A stretch of 64,000 bases of DNA from Streptomyces sp. NBC_01454 (GTDB lineage Bacteria > Actinomycetota > Actinomycetes > Streptomycetales > Streptomycetaceae), in the NCBI RefSeq assembly GCF_036227565.1, contig NZ_CP109460.1:3596001-3660000 (forward strand), written 5' to 3'. The notes below the pieces were generated by a model that was not told where the DNA came from, made no database searches, and saw nothing but the letters and a program-made list of their open reading frames with translations. How positions within the stretch are numbered: the first letter of the stretch is position 1; each line of letters begins with the position of its first letter. The position numbers were made by a program, and so were the translations under genes. Of the stretch, positions 41,853-53,905 are shown one piece after another.

Positions 41853-42218
41853 CGTCAAACGTAAAGATCTGCGAAGCAGGGTTCCGCTTGACTCACCCGA
41901 GGAGTACAAAGGACTTAACGGCCCGCGAGACCAAGGACATCCGAGAGGAACACCTTTAACGCAGGAAGTGGCCCACGGACCGATGCATGAAAGCCAGGCA
42001 CCCACGCGACGCCGACCCGTCGATTACGGGCCAGCCGCACCAGGTAACCGGACAAAGATTCCGACCTGATGGGCACATTTTCGAGCACGCACTGGTAACC
42101 CGGCGGACATGCCAGCGGCGGTACCACCCATTGGTACCGCCGCAACCCTGTTCAGGGGCGAATGAAGCAATACTTCCGGAATTCCCGGGTACCGCGCCGG
42201 GCTTTCCGCCCGCTGGCG
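41853..42218. terminator. Convergent gap with palindrome and bidirectional terminator
   Basis: No gene is visible in this stretch. A perfect 14-bp palindrome (41847-41860, GTTTGACGTCAAAC) covers the stop codon of the HAD gene. At 42115-42143 a perfect 12-bp stem with a 5-base loop forms a strong hairpin between two convergent genes and probably ends transcription from both sides. Confidence 0.68.
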
Positions 42219-43076
42219 TTATGCCGCGCCGCGCTGCAGCGCCTCACAGACCGCGGTGCTCTCCCGGACGCCGAGTTCCACCGCACGTCCGCAGTGCGCG
42301 ATCCACGCCGCGACGCCCTCCGGGGTGCCCGAGACGTAGCCCTCCAGGGCGGCGACATACGCCGCGCGGCCCAGTTCGGCGTGCCCGACCTCGGCGGGAC
42401 AGATCGACTTCGGGTCCAGCCCGCTCCCGACCAGCACGATCCGCTCGGCGGCCCGCGCGACCAGCCCGTTGCAGGAGACGAACGGCCGCAGCGCGAGCAG
42501 CTCGCCGTGCACGACCGCCGCGGTCACCAGGGCAGGCGCCCGGGTGCCCGCGAGCAGCATCCGCGCCAGCCCGTCGAGCCGCCCGGCGACCTCGTCGGCG
42601 TCCGGCAGCGCCAGCTCGACGAGCGGCTCGTCGACCGGTTCGCCGGCCAGCCGGGGCCGTCCCACCGTCTCGTCCGCCGACTCGCCGCCGGCCGCCACCA
42701 GATGGAGCCGCGCCAGCACCCGCAGGGGGGACTGCCGCCACACGCTGAGCAGCTGGCCGGACTCGGCCGTCAGCCGCAGGGCCGCGCCGACCGTCCGCGG
42801 CTCGCCCTCGACGCCGAAGTCGGTGCGGCGCCGGACCTCTTCGAGCGCCCAGTCGGCCCCCGAAAGAGCCGCGGAACCGCGCGCTCCGCGCAGCGCCGCC
42901 TCGGAGGCGACCTCGTTGCTGCGGCGTCGCATGACCCGGTGCCCGTAGACGCGGTCCACGCCCTTGCGCACCGATTCCACGGAGTCGGCGACTCCCGGGA
43001 GCGAGGCCAGGGTCACGAGCGGATCATCGCTCGCTCGGGGAGGTGCGGGGGAGGTCCCCCGGGAGATTCCAGCCAT
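42219..43076 (-). CDS. Fic-like protein with degenerate active site
   Basis: A 285-residue helical protein. The segment LRPFVSCNGLVARAAERIVL (about residues 194-213) aligns with the Fic AMP-transferase motif HPFxxGNGRxxR, but the catalytic His is Arg, DG is SC, and the first Arg is Leu. Upstream helices (ALVTAAVVHGELLAL) fit the Fic core. It should therefore lack AMPylation activity and may be a binding or regulatory protein; it has at times been annotated as an oxidoreductase without clear basis. It is divergent from a CooC-like ATPase, with ~100 bp between them. Confidence 0.7.
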   Translation of the reverse strand: MAGISRGTSPAPPRASDDPLVTLASLPGVADSVESVRKGVDRVYGHRVMRRRSNEVASEAALRGARGSAALSGADWALEEVRRRTDFGVEGEPRTVGAALRLTAESGQLLSVWRQSPLRVLARLHLVAAGGESADETVGRPRLAGEPVDEPLVELALPDADEVAGRLDGLARMLLAGTRAPALVTAAVVHGELLALRPFVSCNGLVARAAERIVLVGSGLDPKSICPAEVGHAELGRAAYVAALEGYVSGTPEGVAAWIAHCGRAVELGVRESTAVCEALQRGAA

Positions 43077-43177
43077 GACCACGACCCTACGCACCACCTG
43101 GCCATACCCCTCGAAGGAGTGGTCTTCCTCACGCGGCGCTCTCACTCAGGGCCATGCCAAGATTACCCTTGGTGAAC

Positions 43178-44164
43178 ATGAAGATCGCTTTCGTAGGCAA
43201 GGGCGGCAGTGGCAAGACCACGCTGTCCTCCCTGTTCATCCGGCATCTCGCCGCCGCCCGGGTCCCCGTGATCGCGGTGGACGCCGACATCAACCAGCAT
43301 CTGGGCGCCGCCCTCGGACTCGACGAGACGGAGGCCGCCGCGCTGCCCGCGATGGGCGCCCATCTCCCACTGATCAAGGACTACTTGCGCGGCAGCAACC
43401 CCCGGATCCCGTCCTCCGAATCCATGATCAAGACCACCCCGCCCGGTGAGGGCTCGCGGCTGCTGCGGGTGGGTGGGTCCAACCCCGTCTACGACGCGTG
43501 CGCCAGGCCGGTGGAGCTCGACGACAGCGCCGTCCGGCTGATGGCGACGGGCCCGTTCACCGAGTCCGATCTGGGCGTGGCCTGCTACCACTCCAAGGTC
43601 GGCGCGGTGGAGCTGTGCCTGAACCACCTGGTGGACGGGCGCGAGGAGTACGTCGTCGTCGACATGACGGCCGGCTCCGACTCCTTCGCCTCCGGGATGT
43701 TCACCCGCTTCGACATGACCTTCCTGGTCGCCGAGCCGACCCGGAAGGGCGTCGCCGTCTACCGCCAGTACAGCGAGTACGCCCGGGACTTCGGCGTCCC
43801 CCTGAAGGTCGTGGGAAACAAGGTGCAGGGCCCCGAGGATCTGGCGTTCCTGCGCGACGAGGTGGGCGACGACCTGCTGGTGACCGTCGGCCACTCCGAC
43901 TGGGTACGCGCCATGGAGAAGGGCCGCCCGGCCCGCTTCGCCCGCCTGGAAGAGGCCAACCGCGCCGCCCTGCGGACGCTGCACGACACGGCCGACGCCG
44001 CCTACGGGGACCGGGACTGGGAGCGCTATACGCGCCAGATGGTGCACTTCCACCTGAAGAACGCGGAGAGCTGGGGCAATGCGAAGACCGGGGTCGATCT
44101 GGCGGCCCAGGTCGACCCCTCCTTCGTGCTCTTCGAGGGGGCGGCTACCCCACAGCCCGCCTGA
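43178..44164 (+). CDS. CooC/MinD-type P-loop ATPase
   Basis: A 328-residue protein starting MKIAFVGKGGSGKTTLSSLF, a deviant Walker A of the SIMIBI class, then VIAVDADINQHLG, VVVDMTAG and LVAEPTRKG. CooC-like ATPases insert metals into enzymes or act in partitioning; the target here is unknown. The ATG at 43178 directly precedes the P-loop strand. Its 3' end overlaps the convergent deacetylase gene by 20 bp. Confidence 0.87.
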   Translation: MKIAFVGKGGSGKTTLSSLFIRHLAAARVPVIAVDADINQHLGAALGLDETEAAALPAMGAHLPLIKDYLRGSNPRIPSSESMIKTTPPGEGSRLLRVGGSNPVYDACARPVELDDSAVRLMATGPFTESDLGVACYHSKVGAVELCLNHLVDGREEYVVVDMTAGSDSFASGMFTRFDMTFLVAEPTRKGVAVYRQYSEYARDFGVPLKVVGNKVQGPEDLAFLRDEVGDDLLVTVGHSDWVRAMEKGRPARFARLEEANRAALRTLHDTADAAYGDRDWERYTRQMVHFHLKNAESWGNAKTGVDLAAQVDPSFVLFEGAATPQPA

Positions 44165-45479
44165 CCTGCCAGGCGGCGTGGGCGGGCGCGGGCGGCTCGG
44201 CCGGTTTGCTGGTCGGTACGGACGGAGCCGGTGCGGACGGCCCCGGGGAACCACTGGAGAGGTACGCCGCCCACCCTCCGCCCGGCGCCCGGCCCACCGG
44301 CAGCGCCCGCAGCTTCGCCAGCACCTCCGGATCCTGGACGTCCAGCCAGTCGGTGAGCTGCTTGAAGCTGACGCACCGGACTCCCTGACGGGGGCAGATC
44401 TCCTTGATGGCCTGCTCCACGGCCTTCATGTACGTGCCGCCGTTCCAGGACTCGAAGTGGTTGCCGACGAACAGCGGGGCGCGGTTGCCGCGGTAGGCGC
44501 GGTCGAAAGCCGCAAGGAGGCCGTCACGCATCTGCCGGCCCCATGCGGCGTGCCTCTGCGGGTTGCCCTCCGTGGTGCCGGACTGATTGGCGAGGAAGTT
44601 GTAGTCCATCGAGAGCGTCTCGAGGCCCCGCCCAGGGAACGGGATCTCCTGGAGCGGGAAGTCCCAGATACCGTCGATCCGCCGTGGCCAGGTCTGCCGG
44701 CCGCCCACCGAGCTGGCGTCGTAGCGAAAACCCATCTCCTTGGCCGCGGGGATCAGGTTGCGCTGCCCCTCCAGGCAGGGAGCGCGGCCGCCGACCAGCT
44801 CCCGGGAGTAGTCGAACGGCAGCGGCGGTTCGGCGGCCAGGCCCGCGTTGGTCTTCCAGTGCTGCACGAACGCCTCGGCCTGCTCGATCTCGCTGATCCA
44901 CTCGTCCGGCGACCAGGTGCCGACACCGCCGTGCGGGCCGCAGAAGTGGCCGTTGAAGTGGGTGCCGATCTCATTGCCCTCCAGCCAGGCGGCGCGCATC
45001 TGGGACACGGTGTTCCTGACGCCCTGGATGTCGTTGAAGCCGATGTCCGAGGTGCCGGCCTTGTGCCGGGGCGGCTCGTACAGCTCCCTGCGGTCGGCGG
45101 GGAGCATGTAGACGCCGCTGAGGAAGTAGGTCATGGCCGCGCCGTACTTCTTGCCGACCGCCCGGAAGTGCGAGAACAGCTTCTGGCCGTCCTCGCCGGC
45201 ACCGTCCCAGGAGAACACCACGAACTGCGGGGGGCGCTTCCCCGGGGGGAGCCGGCGCGGCCTGGGCTGGTGGGGCTGTGCGCCGGTGTACGCCGTGGAG
45301 CCGTCGCCGATCAGCCGGAGCGTCCGGGTGGGCGCCTTGGGCACCGCCCGCCCCTTCCTGGTCCCCTGGGGCGGCCCGTTCTGTATCGCCACGGAGCAGC
45401 CGGCCATCGCCGCCAGCGCGACCAGCGTCGCTATGGATGCCGTGACTTTTGACGCCGTCACCCTTGCTGCGGCCGTCAT
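44145..45479 (-). CDS. Lipoprotein polysaccharide deacetylase-like protein
   Basis: A ~444-residue exported protein. The signal ends LAAMAGC, so it is likely a lipoprotein. The deacetylase-like (NodB-fold) domain starts QFVVFSWDGAGEDGQ. The metal-site equivalents are in EIGTHFNGHFCG (HxxxH) and FVGNHFESWNGG; the Asp of SWDGAG fits the catalytic base. A Pro/Ser-rich tail follows. It probably acts on a cell-wall or capsular sugar, or is a binding relative. The ATG at 45479 or 45491 may be used. Confidence 0.85.
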   Translation of the reverse strand: MTAAARVTASKVTASIATLVALAAMAGCSVAIQNGPPQGTRKGRAVPKAPTRTLRLIGDGSTAYTGAQPHQPRPRRLPPGKRPPQFVVFSWDGAGEDGQKLFSHFRAVGKKYGAAMTYFLSGVYMLPADRRELYEPPRHKAGTSDIGFNDIQGVRNTVSQMRAAWLEGNEIGTHFNGHFCGPHGGVGTWSPDEWISEIEQAEAFVQHWKTNAGLAAEPPLPFDYSRELVGGRAPCLEGQRNLIPAAKEMGFRYDASSVGGRQTWPRRIDGIWDFPLQEIPFPGRGLETLSMDYNFLANQSGTTEGNPQRHAAWGRQMRDGLLAAFDRAYRGNRAPLFVGNHFESWNGGTYMKAVEQAIKEICPRQGVRCVSFKQLTDWLDVQDPEVLAKLRALPVGRAPGGGWAAYLSSGSPGPSAPAPSVPTSKPAEPPAPAHAAWQVRRAVG

Positions 45480-45803
45480 CGGCCACCCCATTCCCGGTGC
45501 CTGTGCGCACCTTCCGAGTGATTAATCGGATAATTGCGTGCAAGCTTCCATACACCAAGAAAAGGCACTAAAGGTGCAAGTGATTAGTCATCATATTCAC
45601 CTGATGGAGGGAAGGATTGCGGCGTTTGCCCGCAAAGTCTTCTCCTGACCTTTACCTGCCATTACGGTTCATTTACCGATGCTTGAGAGTCACCGGACCG
45701 TCACTCCACAGCGACGGCCGCCGGCCGGCTCGCGTCCCGCCGCAGTACACCGCCGCCCCACGATCGCGCCCCGCGCGACCGCGTCGCCCCGGAGGAGACG
45801 GGA
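45480..45803. promoter_or_regulatory. AT-rich divergent promoter region
   Basis: This 324-bp stretch between divergent genes is markedly richer in A/T than its surroundings (~45520-45690), with similar segments GTGATTAATCGGATAATT and GTGATTAGTCATCATATT about 50 bp apart. It should hold both promoters and may be bound by Lsr2-like proteins, which prefer AT-rich DNA. No gene is seen. Confidence 0.55.
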
Positions 45804-48140
45804 ATGTCGCAGATGGAGAAGTCGCCGCCGCAGCCGCCGCGCACCCAGCACCACCCCGAGATCCCTCCCGGGCCCCGGGCGGCGGCCGAGCCCACCTCCC
45901 GTACGGAGCGGGCCGGCCCCGCCGTCTGGCGGCGGGACATCTCCGCCTCGGTCGTGGTCTTCCTGCTCGCCGTCCCGCTGTCCCTGGGCGTCGCCCTGGC
46001 CACCGGCGCCCCGCTCCAGGCCGGCCTGGTCGCCGCCGTCGCCGGCGGTCTCGTCGCCGGTCTGCTCGGTGGCGCCCCGCTCCAGGTGACCGGCGCGGCG
46101 ACCGGCCTCCTGGCGGTCACCGCCGACCTGGTCCAGCGCTACGGCTGGCGCGCCACCTGCGCCGTCACGGTCCTGGCCGGTCTCGCCCAACTCGCCCTGG
46201 GGGCGCTGCGCGCGGCCCGGGCGACATCGGCCGTCAGCCCGGCGATCGTGCACGGCCTGCTGGCCGGCATCGGGGTCACCATCGCCGTGGGACAGCTCCA
46301 TGTGGTGCTCGGCGGCAGCCCCGACGGCTCGGCGCTCGACAACGCCGCGGCGCTGCCCGGCCAGTTGGCGCATCCGCACGCCGTCGCGCTGCTGATCGGC
46401 GCCGTCACCGTGGCGGTACTCCTCGGCTGGGGGCGCCTCCCGGGCCGCGCCGGGCGGTGGGCGCGGGTGCTGCCGGCGCCGCTGGCCGCCGTGCTCGCGG
46501 CGACGGCGGTGAGCGCGGGCACGTCGGTGGCGCGCGTCGAGCTGCCGTCCTGGCGGGTGCCCGAGCTGCCCGCGCTGCCGGACGCATCCGTGCCGGCCCT
46601 GGCCGCCGCGGTCCTGACTGTCACCCTGGTCGCCGGCATGGAATCGATGCTCTCGGCGCTGGCCGTCGACCGGCTGGCGGCCGAGCGCCCCGGCCCGCCG
46701 GCGGGGCGTGCGCGGCTCAACCGCGAGCTGGCCGGCCAGGGGGCGGCCAATGTCGTCTCGGGGCTGCTGGGCGGGCTGCCGGTCTCCGGGGGCGCGATGC
46801 GCGGCTCGGCCAATGTGCGGGCCGGCGCGGTCACCCGGCGCGCCACCGTGCTGCACGGCGTGTGGGTACTGCTGTGCGCGGGCCTGCTGGCCGCCGCGCT
46901 GGAGGCGATCCCGCTGGCGGCGCTCGCCGCGCTGGTGATGGTCGTCGGCGTGCAGATGGTGAGCTTCGCGCACATCCGGCATGTGCGGCGGCACCGCGAA
47001 TTCCCTGTGTACGCCGCCACATTGGGCGGTGTGATCCTCCTCGGTGTGCTCCAGGGGGTGGCGGCGGGCATCGCCGTCGCGGTCTTCCTGGCGCTGCGCC
47101 GGCTGACCCGCACCCGGGTCACGGTGACGGAGGAACCCGACGGCTACCGGGTGTACGTCAGCGGGCAGTTGACGTTTCTGGCGGTGCCGCGGCTGACCCG
47201 GGCGCTGGCCCGGGTGCCGGCGCACGCCGAGGTCGTCGTCGAGCTGTGCGGCTCGTTCATGGACCATGCCGCCTACGAGGCGCTGCAGTCGTGGTCCACC
47301 GCCCATCGGGCGCACGGCGGCCGGGTGACCCTCGGGGGCCGCTCGGGCCGGCCGCCCGCCAAGGCGGCCGGCGCGCACTCCTGCCGGCCGTGGACGCCCT
47401 GGCGCCACCACCACTGCACCCGGCCCGCCCCGGACAGGGCGGCGGAGCCGGCGGACAGCGGCAGCCAACTCCTGGGCGGGGTCAGCGCCTTCCAGCGCCA
47501 TACGGCCCCGCTCGTCCGCGAGGAGCTGGCCCGGCTGGCGCGCGAGGGCCAGCGGCCCACCCAGCTGTTTTTGACCTGCGCCGACTCCCGGCTGGTCACG
47601 AGCATGATCACCTCCAGCGGTCCGGGCGACCTGTTCACCGTGCGCAATGTCGGCAATCTGATGCCGCCGCCGGGCTCGGACGCCTCCTGCGACTCCGTCG
47701 GGGCGGCGGTCGAATACGCGGTGGAGGTGCTGCGGGTCGGCTCGATCACGGTGTGCGGGCACTCGGGTTGTGGCGCCATGGGAGCGCTGCTGGGCGCCGC
47801 CGCCCCGGAGGAGGCCGAACCGACCCCGCTCGCCCGCTGGCTGCGGCACGGCCGGCCGAGCCTGGCACGTATGCAGCGCATCGGGCGACTGGGGCGGGGA
47901 GAAGTCGCCCTGCACGAGCGTCCGGTGAATGATGATCAGGAGCGGCTGGCGCTCGTCAACGTCATGCAGCAGCTCGACCACCTCCGGGCACACCCGTGCG
48001 TGGCCCGCCGGGTGGCCGAGGGCTCGCTCGCCCTGCACGGCATGTATTTCCACGTCGGCGAGGCCCAGGCCTACGTGCTCGACGAGGCCACCGGTCGTTT
48101 CGGCGCCGTCCGCGGCGAGCCGGTGCCGGTGACGGCCTGA
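45804..48140 (+). CDS. SulP anion transporter fused to STAS and beta-carbonic anhydrase
   Basis: A 778-residue fusion. Residues ~40-430 are a SulP/SLC26 transporter ([35 protein letters not shown]). A STAS domain follows (~435-515). After a His/Pro-rich linker comes a beta-carbonic anhydrase (~550-778) with zinc ligands in LTCADSR and CGHSGCGAM. This suggests uptake of bicarbonate coupled to CO2/bicarbonate exchange at the inner face. The start has GGAGGAGACGGGA. Bicarbonate is also a substrate of the CarAB encoded 35 kb away, though no link is shown. Confidence 0.93.
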   Translation: MSQMEKSPPQPPRTQHHPEIPPGPRAAAEPTSRTERAGPAVWRRDISASVVVFLLAVPLSLGVALATGAPLQAGLVAAVAGGLVAGLLGGAPLQVTGAATGLLAVTADLVQRYGWRATCAVTVLAGLAQLALGALRAARATSAVSPAIVHGLLAGIGVTIAVGQLHVVLGGSPDGSALDNAAALPGQLAHPHAVALLIGAVTVAVLLGWGRLPGRAGRWARVLPAPLAAVLAATAVSAGTSVARVELPSWRVPELPALPDASVPALAAAVLTVTLVAGMESMLSALAVDRLAAERPGPPAGRARLNRELAGQGAANVVSGLLGGLPVSGGAMRGSANVRAGAVTRRATVLHGVWVLLCAGLLAAALEAIPLAALAALVMVVGVQMVSFAHIRHVRRHREFPVYAATLGGVILLGVLQGVAAGIAVAVFLALRRLTRTRVTVTEEPDGYRVYVSGQLTFLAVPRLTRALARVPAHAEVVVELCGSFMDHAAYEALQSWSTAHRAHGGRVTLGGRSGRPPAKAAGAHSCRPWTPWRHHHCTRPAPDRAAEPADSGSQLLGGVSAFQRHTAPLVREELARLAREGQRPTQLFLTCADSRLVTSMITSSGPGDLFTVRNVGNLMPPPGSDASCDSVGAAVEYAVEVLRVGSITVCGHSGCGAMGALLGAAAPEEAEPTPLARWLRHGRPSLARMQRIGRLGRGEVALHERPVNDDQERLALVNVMQQLDHLRAHPCVARRVAEGSLALHGMYFHVGEAQAYVLDEATGRFGAVRGEPVPVTA

Positions 48141-48288
48141 CCTGCGCAACATCCCCTCGACAGCCCGGAAAAGGGCCGTCCGTACAGTGGTCTACACCAA
48201 TAATTGTCCACAGCCCTTGTCAGGCCAGGCACGGGCTGATGAGCTAGGACCTGGGGACACTTCGGACGCCCTGGGAATGGGAGATGTT

Positions 48289-50253
<1,965 letters not shown>

Positions 50254-50264
50254 GCGGAACGGAT

Positions 50265-50303
50265 GACGGGGGCGTGCGGCCGGTGCGGCCGGACGCCCCC
50301 GTC
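50265..50303 (+). terminator. Terminator after acs
   Basis: An 11-bp outer stem (50265-50275 with 50293-50303) and a 6-bp inner stem, with one mismatch, lie 12 bp after the acs stop. The rest of 50304-50568 holds the nhaA promoter region; no gene is seen there. Confidence 0.78.
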
Positions 50304-50568
50304 GTCGTACCCGGCGACCCGGCAGGCCGTTCCGCCGCACGTCCTCCGGCGCCCGGATCCGTCGGGCCGGCGACCGGCCACGGCCCGTTCACCGGAGGGC
50401 CGAGCGGTCGTTTTGCCCGTAAAGTGAGGCCAGCGGACAGCGCCCCGCACCCACCCGGTAAGGTAGGAACCGCGTCAACGAAACGCCAAGAAACTCTGGG
50501 TGCGCCGGGAAGTCTGGTCGGCAACTGCAACAGCCGTACACAGCTGCCGAAGGCCGGAGGTCACCCCC

Positions 50569-51963
50569 GTGAGTGCGCCCAACAACCGCCGCTCCATATT
50601 CCTGGGACGCATGTCCCTGCCCGAGCGGAACTACCTCGCGGAAGCTCTGCGTACCGAAACCGTCGGCGGCATCCTTCTCCTGGCCGCGGCCGTAGCCGCT
50701 CTGATCTGGGCAAACACCCTCGGCGCCAGCTATGAGGCGGTCCGCAACTTCCACCTCGGCCCGTCCGCAGTGGGCCTGGATCTGTCCGTCCAGCACTGGG
50801 CCGGCAACGGGCTGCTCGCGATCTTCTTCTTCGTGGCCGGCATCGAGCTCAAGCGCGAACTGGTCGCCGGTGAGCTGCGCGACCGACGGGCCGCCGCGCT
50901 CCCCGTGATCGCCGCGATCTGCGGCATGGTGACGCCCGCGGTCGTCTACTTCGCGGTCAGCAGTCTCGGCGGCGGTTCACTGCAGGGCTGGGCGGTCCCC
51001 ACCGCCACCGACATCGCCTTCGCCCTCGCCGTCCTGGCCGTGATCGGCACGTCCCTGCCCGCCGCGCTGCGCGCCTTTCTGCTGACCCTCGCGGTCGTCG
51101 ACGATCTCTTCGCGATCCTGATCATCGCGGTCTTCTTCACCTCGACGATCAACTTCGTGGCGCTCGGGCTCTCCGTCGCCGGCCTGGTGCTCTTCTACCT
51201 GCTGCTGCGCAAGGGCGTCCGGGGCTGGTACGTCTATGTCCCGCTCGCCCTGGTCATCTGGGCCCTGATGGAGAACAGCGGGGTGCATGCCACCATCGCC
51301 GGCGTCGCGATGGGCCTGATGCTGCGCTGCACCCGGCGCGAGGGCGAGGCCCACTCCCCCGGCGAGCACATCGAGCATCTGGTCCGCCCGCTCTCGGCCG
51401 GCTTCGCGGTACCGCTGTTCGCCCTGTTCTCCGCGGGCGTGTCCCTGTCCGGCGGCGCGGTCCACGACGTCTTCACCCGGCCGGAGACGCTCGGCGTGGT
51501 GCTGGGCCTGGTGGTGGGCAAGACGTTCGGCATCTTCGGCGGCACCTGGTGCACCGCCCGCTTCACCAAGGCCCAGCTCAACCCCGACCTCAAGTGGCCG
51601 GATGTCTTCGCCGTCGCCTCCCTGGCCGGTATCGGCTTCACCGTCTCCCTGCTCATCGGCGAACTCGCCTTCTCCAAAAACCCGGTCCTGACCGACGAGA
51701 TCAAGGCATCGGTGCTGATCGGCTCGCTGCTGGCGGCCGTCTTCGCCGGCATCCTCCTCAAGGTCCGCAACACCAAGTACAAGAAACTGTGCGAGGACGA
51801 GGAGCGGGACGAGGACCAGGACGGCATCCCGGACATCTACGAACTCGACAAGCCCGACTACCACCTGCGGATGGCCGCCATCCACGAAGCCAAGGCCGCC
51901 GAACACCGGCGGCTTGCCGAACTGGCCTCCGGCACGCACGCCGGAGACGATGGTCCGGCATGA
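50569..51963 (+). CDS. nhaA: Na+/H+ antiporter NhaA
   Basis: A 464-residue antiporter with 12 expected spans. Diagnostic parts are FFFVAGIELKREL, PTATDIAFALAVLAVIG and the adjacent Asp pair in LAVVDDLFAILIIAVFF (the ion site). A ~50-residue charged tail (CEDEERDEDQDGIPDIYELD) reaches into the cytoplasm, an actinobacterial extension. The GTG at 50569 has GGCCGGAGG at 8 bp. It exports Na+ in exchange for protons. Confidence 0.96.
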   Translation: MSAPNNRRSIFLGRMSLPERNYLAEALRTETVGGILLLAAAVAALIWANTLGASYEAVRNFHLGPSAVGLDLSVQHWAGNGLLAIFFFVAGIELKRELVAGELRDRRAAALPVIAAICGMVTPAVVYFAVSSLGGGSLQGWAVPTATDIAFALAVLAVIGTSLPAALRAFLLTLAVVDDLFAILIIAVFFTSTINFVALGLSVAGLVLFYLLLRKGVRGWYVYVPLALVIWALMENSGVHATIAGVAMGLMLRCTRREGEAHSPGEHIEHLVRPLSAGFAVPLFALFSAGVSLSGGAVHDVFTRPETLGVVLGLVVGKTFGIFGGTWCTARFTKAQLNPDLKWPDVFAVASLAGIGFTVSLLIGELAFSKNPVLTDEIKASVLIGSLLAAVFAGILLKVRNTKYKKLCEDEERDEDQDGIPDIYELDKPDYHLRMAAIHEAKAAEHRRLAELASGTHAGDDGPA

Positions 51964-52007
51964 TCTGAGAGGCTTTGCTTCCGGGTGACGAGAAGAGGGA
52001 GACGGCG

Positions 52008-52466
52008 ATGAGCGCAGCCGACAACGGCACGGAACGCAGCCTCGGACAGCTGATGGCCACGGCCACGGCCGAGATGTCCGCGCTGCTGCACGACGAGATC
52101 GCGCTGGCCAAGGCGGAGTTCCGGCAGGACGCCAAGCGGGCGGGCATCGGCGGTGCCGCGTTCACGGTGGCGGGCGCGCTGGCGCTGTTCGCGCTGCCGG
52201 TGCTGAGCTTCGCGGCGGCGTACGGCATCCACAACCTCGGCCTCGGGCTCGCCTGGTCCTTCCTGATCGTCGGCGGCGCCTTCCTGGTCGTCGCCGGGCT
52301 GCTGGCCCTCCTCGCGGTGGCGAAGATGAAGAAGATCAAGAAGCCGGAGCGCTCCATCAGCTCCGCCAAGGAGACCGCGGCGGTGCTCCAGAAGGCCAAG
52401 CCGCACCCGCGTGTGGCGCCGGTGGAACACCCGATGCTGGAGTCTGTGACACGCTCATCGGTATGA
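52008..52466 (+). CDS. Phage-holin-family/DUF1469 membrane protein
   Basis: A 152-residue protein with an N-terminal amphipathic helix (LHDEIALAKAEFRQDAKRAG), two spans (~48-72 and ~78-105) and a basic tail. This is the DUF1469 ('phage holin family') layout, a housekeeping membrane protein despite its name. The ATG at 52008 has GAGAAGAGGGAGA. Its stop overlaps the next start (ATGA). Confidence 0.88.
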   Translation: MSAADNGTERSLGQLMATATAEMSALLHDEIALAKAEFRQDAKRAGIGGAAFTVAGALALFALPVLSFAAAYGIHNLGLGLAWSFLIVGGAFLVVAGLLALLAVAKMKKIKKPERSISSAKETAAVLQKAKPHPRVAPVEHPMLESVTRSSV

Positions 52467-53401
52467 CAGCCCCTGACAGCACCGCCTCGGTCGTCCGGCT
52501 CGACGTCCCCGGCGGGAAAGCGGTGTCCCACCGTGACGTCGCGGCCAACGGCGCCCGCTTCCACATCGCGGAGATGGGCGACGGCCCGCTGGTGCTGCTC
52601 CTGCACGGCTTCCCGCAGTTCTGGTGGACCTGGCGGCACCAGCTCCCGGCGCTGGCCGAGGCGGGCTTCCGCGCGGTGGCCATGGACCTGCGGGGGGTCG
52701 GCGGCAGCGACCGCACCCCACGCGGCTACGACCCGGCGAACCTCGCCCTGGACATCACCGGCGTCATACGGTCCCTGGGGGAACCGGACGCCGCGCTCGT
52801 CGGGCACGACCTGGGCGGCTATCTCGCGTGGACGGCGGCGGTGATGCGGCCCAAGCTGGTGCGCCGGCTGGCCGTGGCCTCGATGCCGCATCCGCGCCGC
52901 TGGCGCTCGGCGATGCTCGCCGACGTCCGGCAGAGCGCCCGGAGTTCGCACATCTGGAACTTCCAGCGGCCCTGGCTGCCGGAGCGCCGGCTGACGGCGG
53001 ATGACGCGGAGCTGGTGGGCCGGATGATCCGCGACTGGTCCGGTCCCCGGCAGCCGGACGAGGACGCGCTCGCGGTCTACCGGCGGGCGATGAGCATCCC
53101 CTCGACGGCACACTGCTCGATCGAGCCCTACCGCTGGATGGTGCGGTCGCTGGCCCGCCCCGACGGGATCCAGTTCAACCGCCGGATGAAGCGGCCGGTC
53201 CGCGTGCCGACGCTGCATCTGCACGGTTCTCTGGACCCGGTGATGCGCACCCGCAGCGCGGCCGGCTCCGGTCAGTACGTCGAGGCGCCCTACCGCTGGC
53301 GGCTGTTCGACGGCCTGGGGCACTTCCCGCACGAGGAGGACCCGGTGGCGTTCTCCACGGAGCTGATCAACTGGCTGAAGGACCCGGAACCGGACCGCTG
53401 A
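52463..53401 (+). CDS. Epoxide-hydrolase-type alpha/beta hydrolase
   Basis: A 312-residue enzyme. The oxyanion motif is LLLHGFPQFWWTW, and the nucleophile elbow LVGHDLGGYLAW has Asp, as in epoxide hydrolases and dehalogenases, rather than Ser. The late acid is near HGSLDPVM and the His in DGLGHFPHEEDP. It should open epoxides or cleave C-halogen bonds in small molecules. It is coupled to the upstream membrane gene. Confidence 0.9.
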   Translation: MTAPDSTASVVRLDVPGGKAVSHRDVAANGARFHIAEMGDGPLVLLLHGFPQFWWTWRHQLPALAEAGFRAVAMDLRGVGGSDRTPRGYDPANLALDITGVIRSLGEPDAALVGHDLGGYLAWTAAVMRPKLVRRLAVASMPHPRRWRSAMLADVRQSARSSHIWNFQRPWLPERRLTADDAELVGRMIRDWSGPRQPDEDALAVYRRAMSIPSTAHCSIEPYRWMVRSLARPDGIQFNRRMKRPVRVPTLHLHGSLDPVMRTRSAAGSGQYVEAPYRWRLFDGLGHFPHEEDPVAFSTELINWLKDPEPDR

Positions 53402-53416
53402 CGAGCCGCGTACGGC

Positions 53417-53451
53417 GTGCGGCCCGGGGCAACACACGCCCCGGGCCGCAC
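53417..53451 (+). terminator. Terminator after the hydrolase gene
   Basis: A perfect 14-bp stem (53417-53430 with 53438-53451, 7-base loop AACACAC) follows the stop by 15 bp. Confidence 0.83.
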
Positions 53452-53645
53452 CGTTGAGGCCCCCGTTCCGCCCGGTTCGTCCCTACTTCCGCGCCCCGCC
53501 GGGCGGGCGGACCGCACGGCTGAACGGGGCACCCGCACCCCGCTCTCGAACGCTCGTATGACGAACAGCCAATTGCCCGGCGCATAGGCCAATTGGCCGT
53601 CCCCGAGGCGGTTACCGACCTTGGGCCAGGGGCAGAGTCGAAAGT

Positions 53646-53843
53646 ATGGGCTGGACGCACGACTACCGTGACGTGGCACGCAACCGCCGCAGCAGTGCCG
53701 CTGCAGTGGGTACTCAGGACAGGGGAACCCCGGACCTCGGGTCCGGACCGTCCCCCGACCCGGCGCACCCGATGGGCATCCCGCGGATCCTGCGCCGCAG
53801 AGCGCGCTGGATGAGCGCGCGACTACGCCATCCCCGCACCTGA
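53646..53843 (+). CDS. Small basic protein, probable
   Basis: A 65-residue Arg-rich protein ending IPRILRRRARWMSARLRHPR, with a Pro/Gly middle. It has a fair ribosome site (GGGCAGAG) and stands alone between a terminator and a convergent protease gene. I do not recognise a family and see no motif. Its composition fits the surrounding GC bias, so a chance frame cannot be excluded. Confidence 0.45.
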   Translation: MGWTHDYRDVARNRRSSAAAVGTQDRGTPDLGSGPSPDPAHPMGIPRILRRRARWMSARLRHPRT

Positions 53844-53905
53844 CACACCCCCGGCCCGCCGGCGGGCGCGGAAAGCACCGCGCCCGGCCTGCCGCCCCCG
53901 CGGAC

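Noticed and set aside
52008..52466. Prophage holin
   Set aside because: The family name is misleading; no lysis or phage genes are near and the neighbours are core genes.
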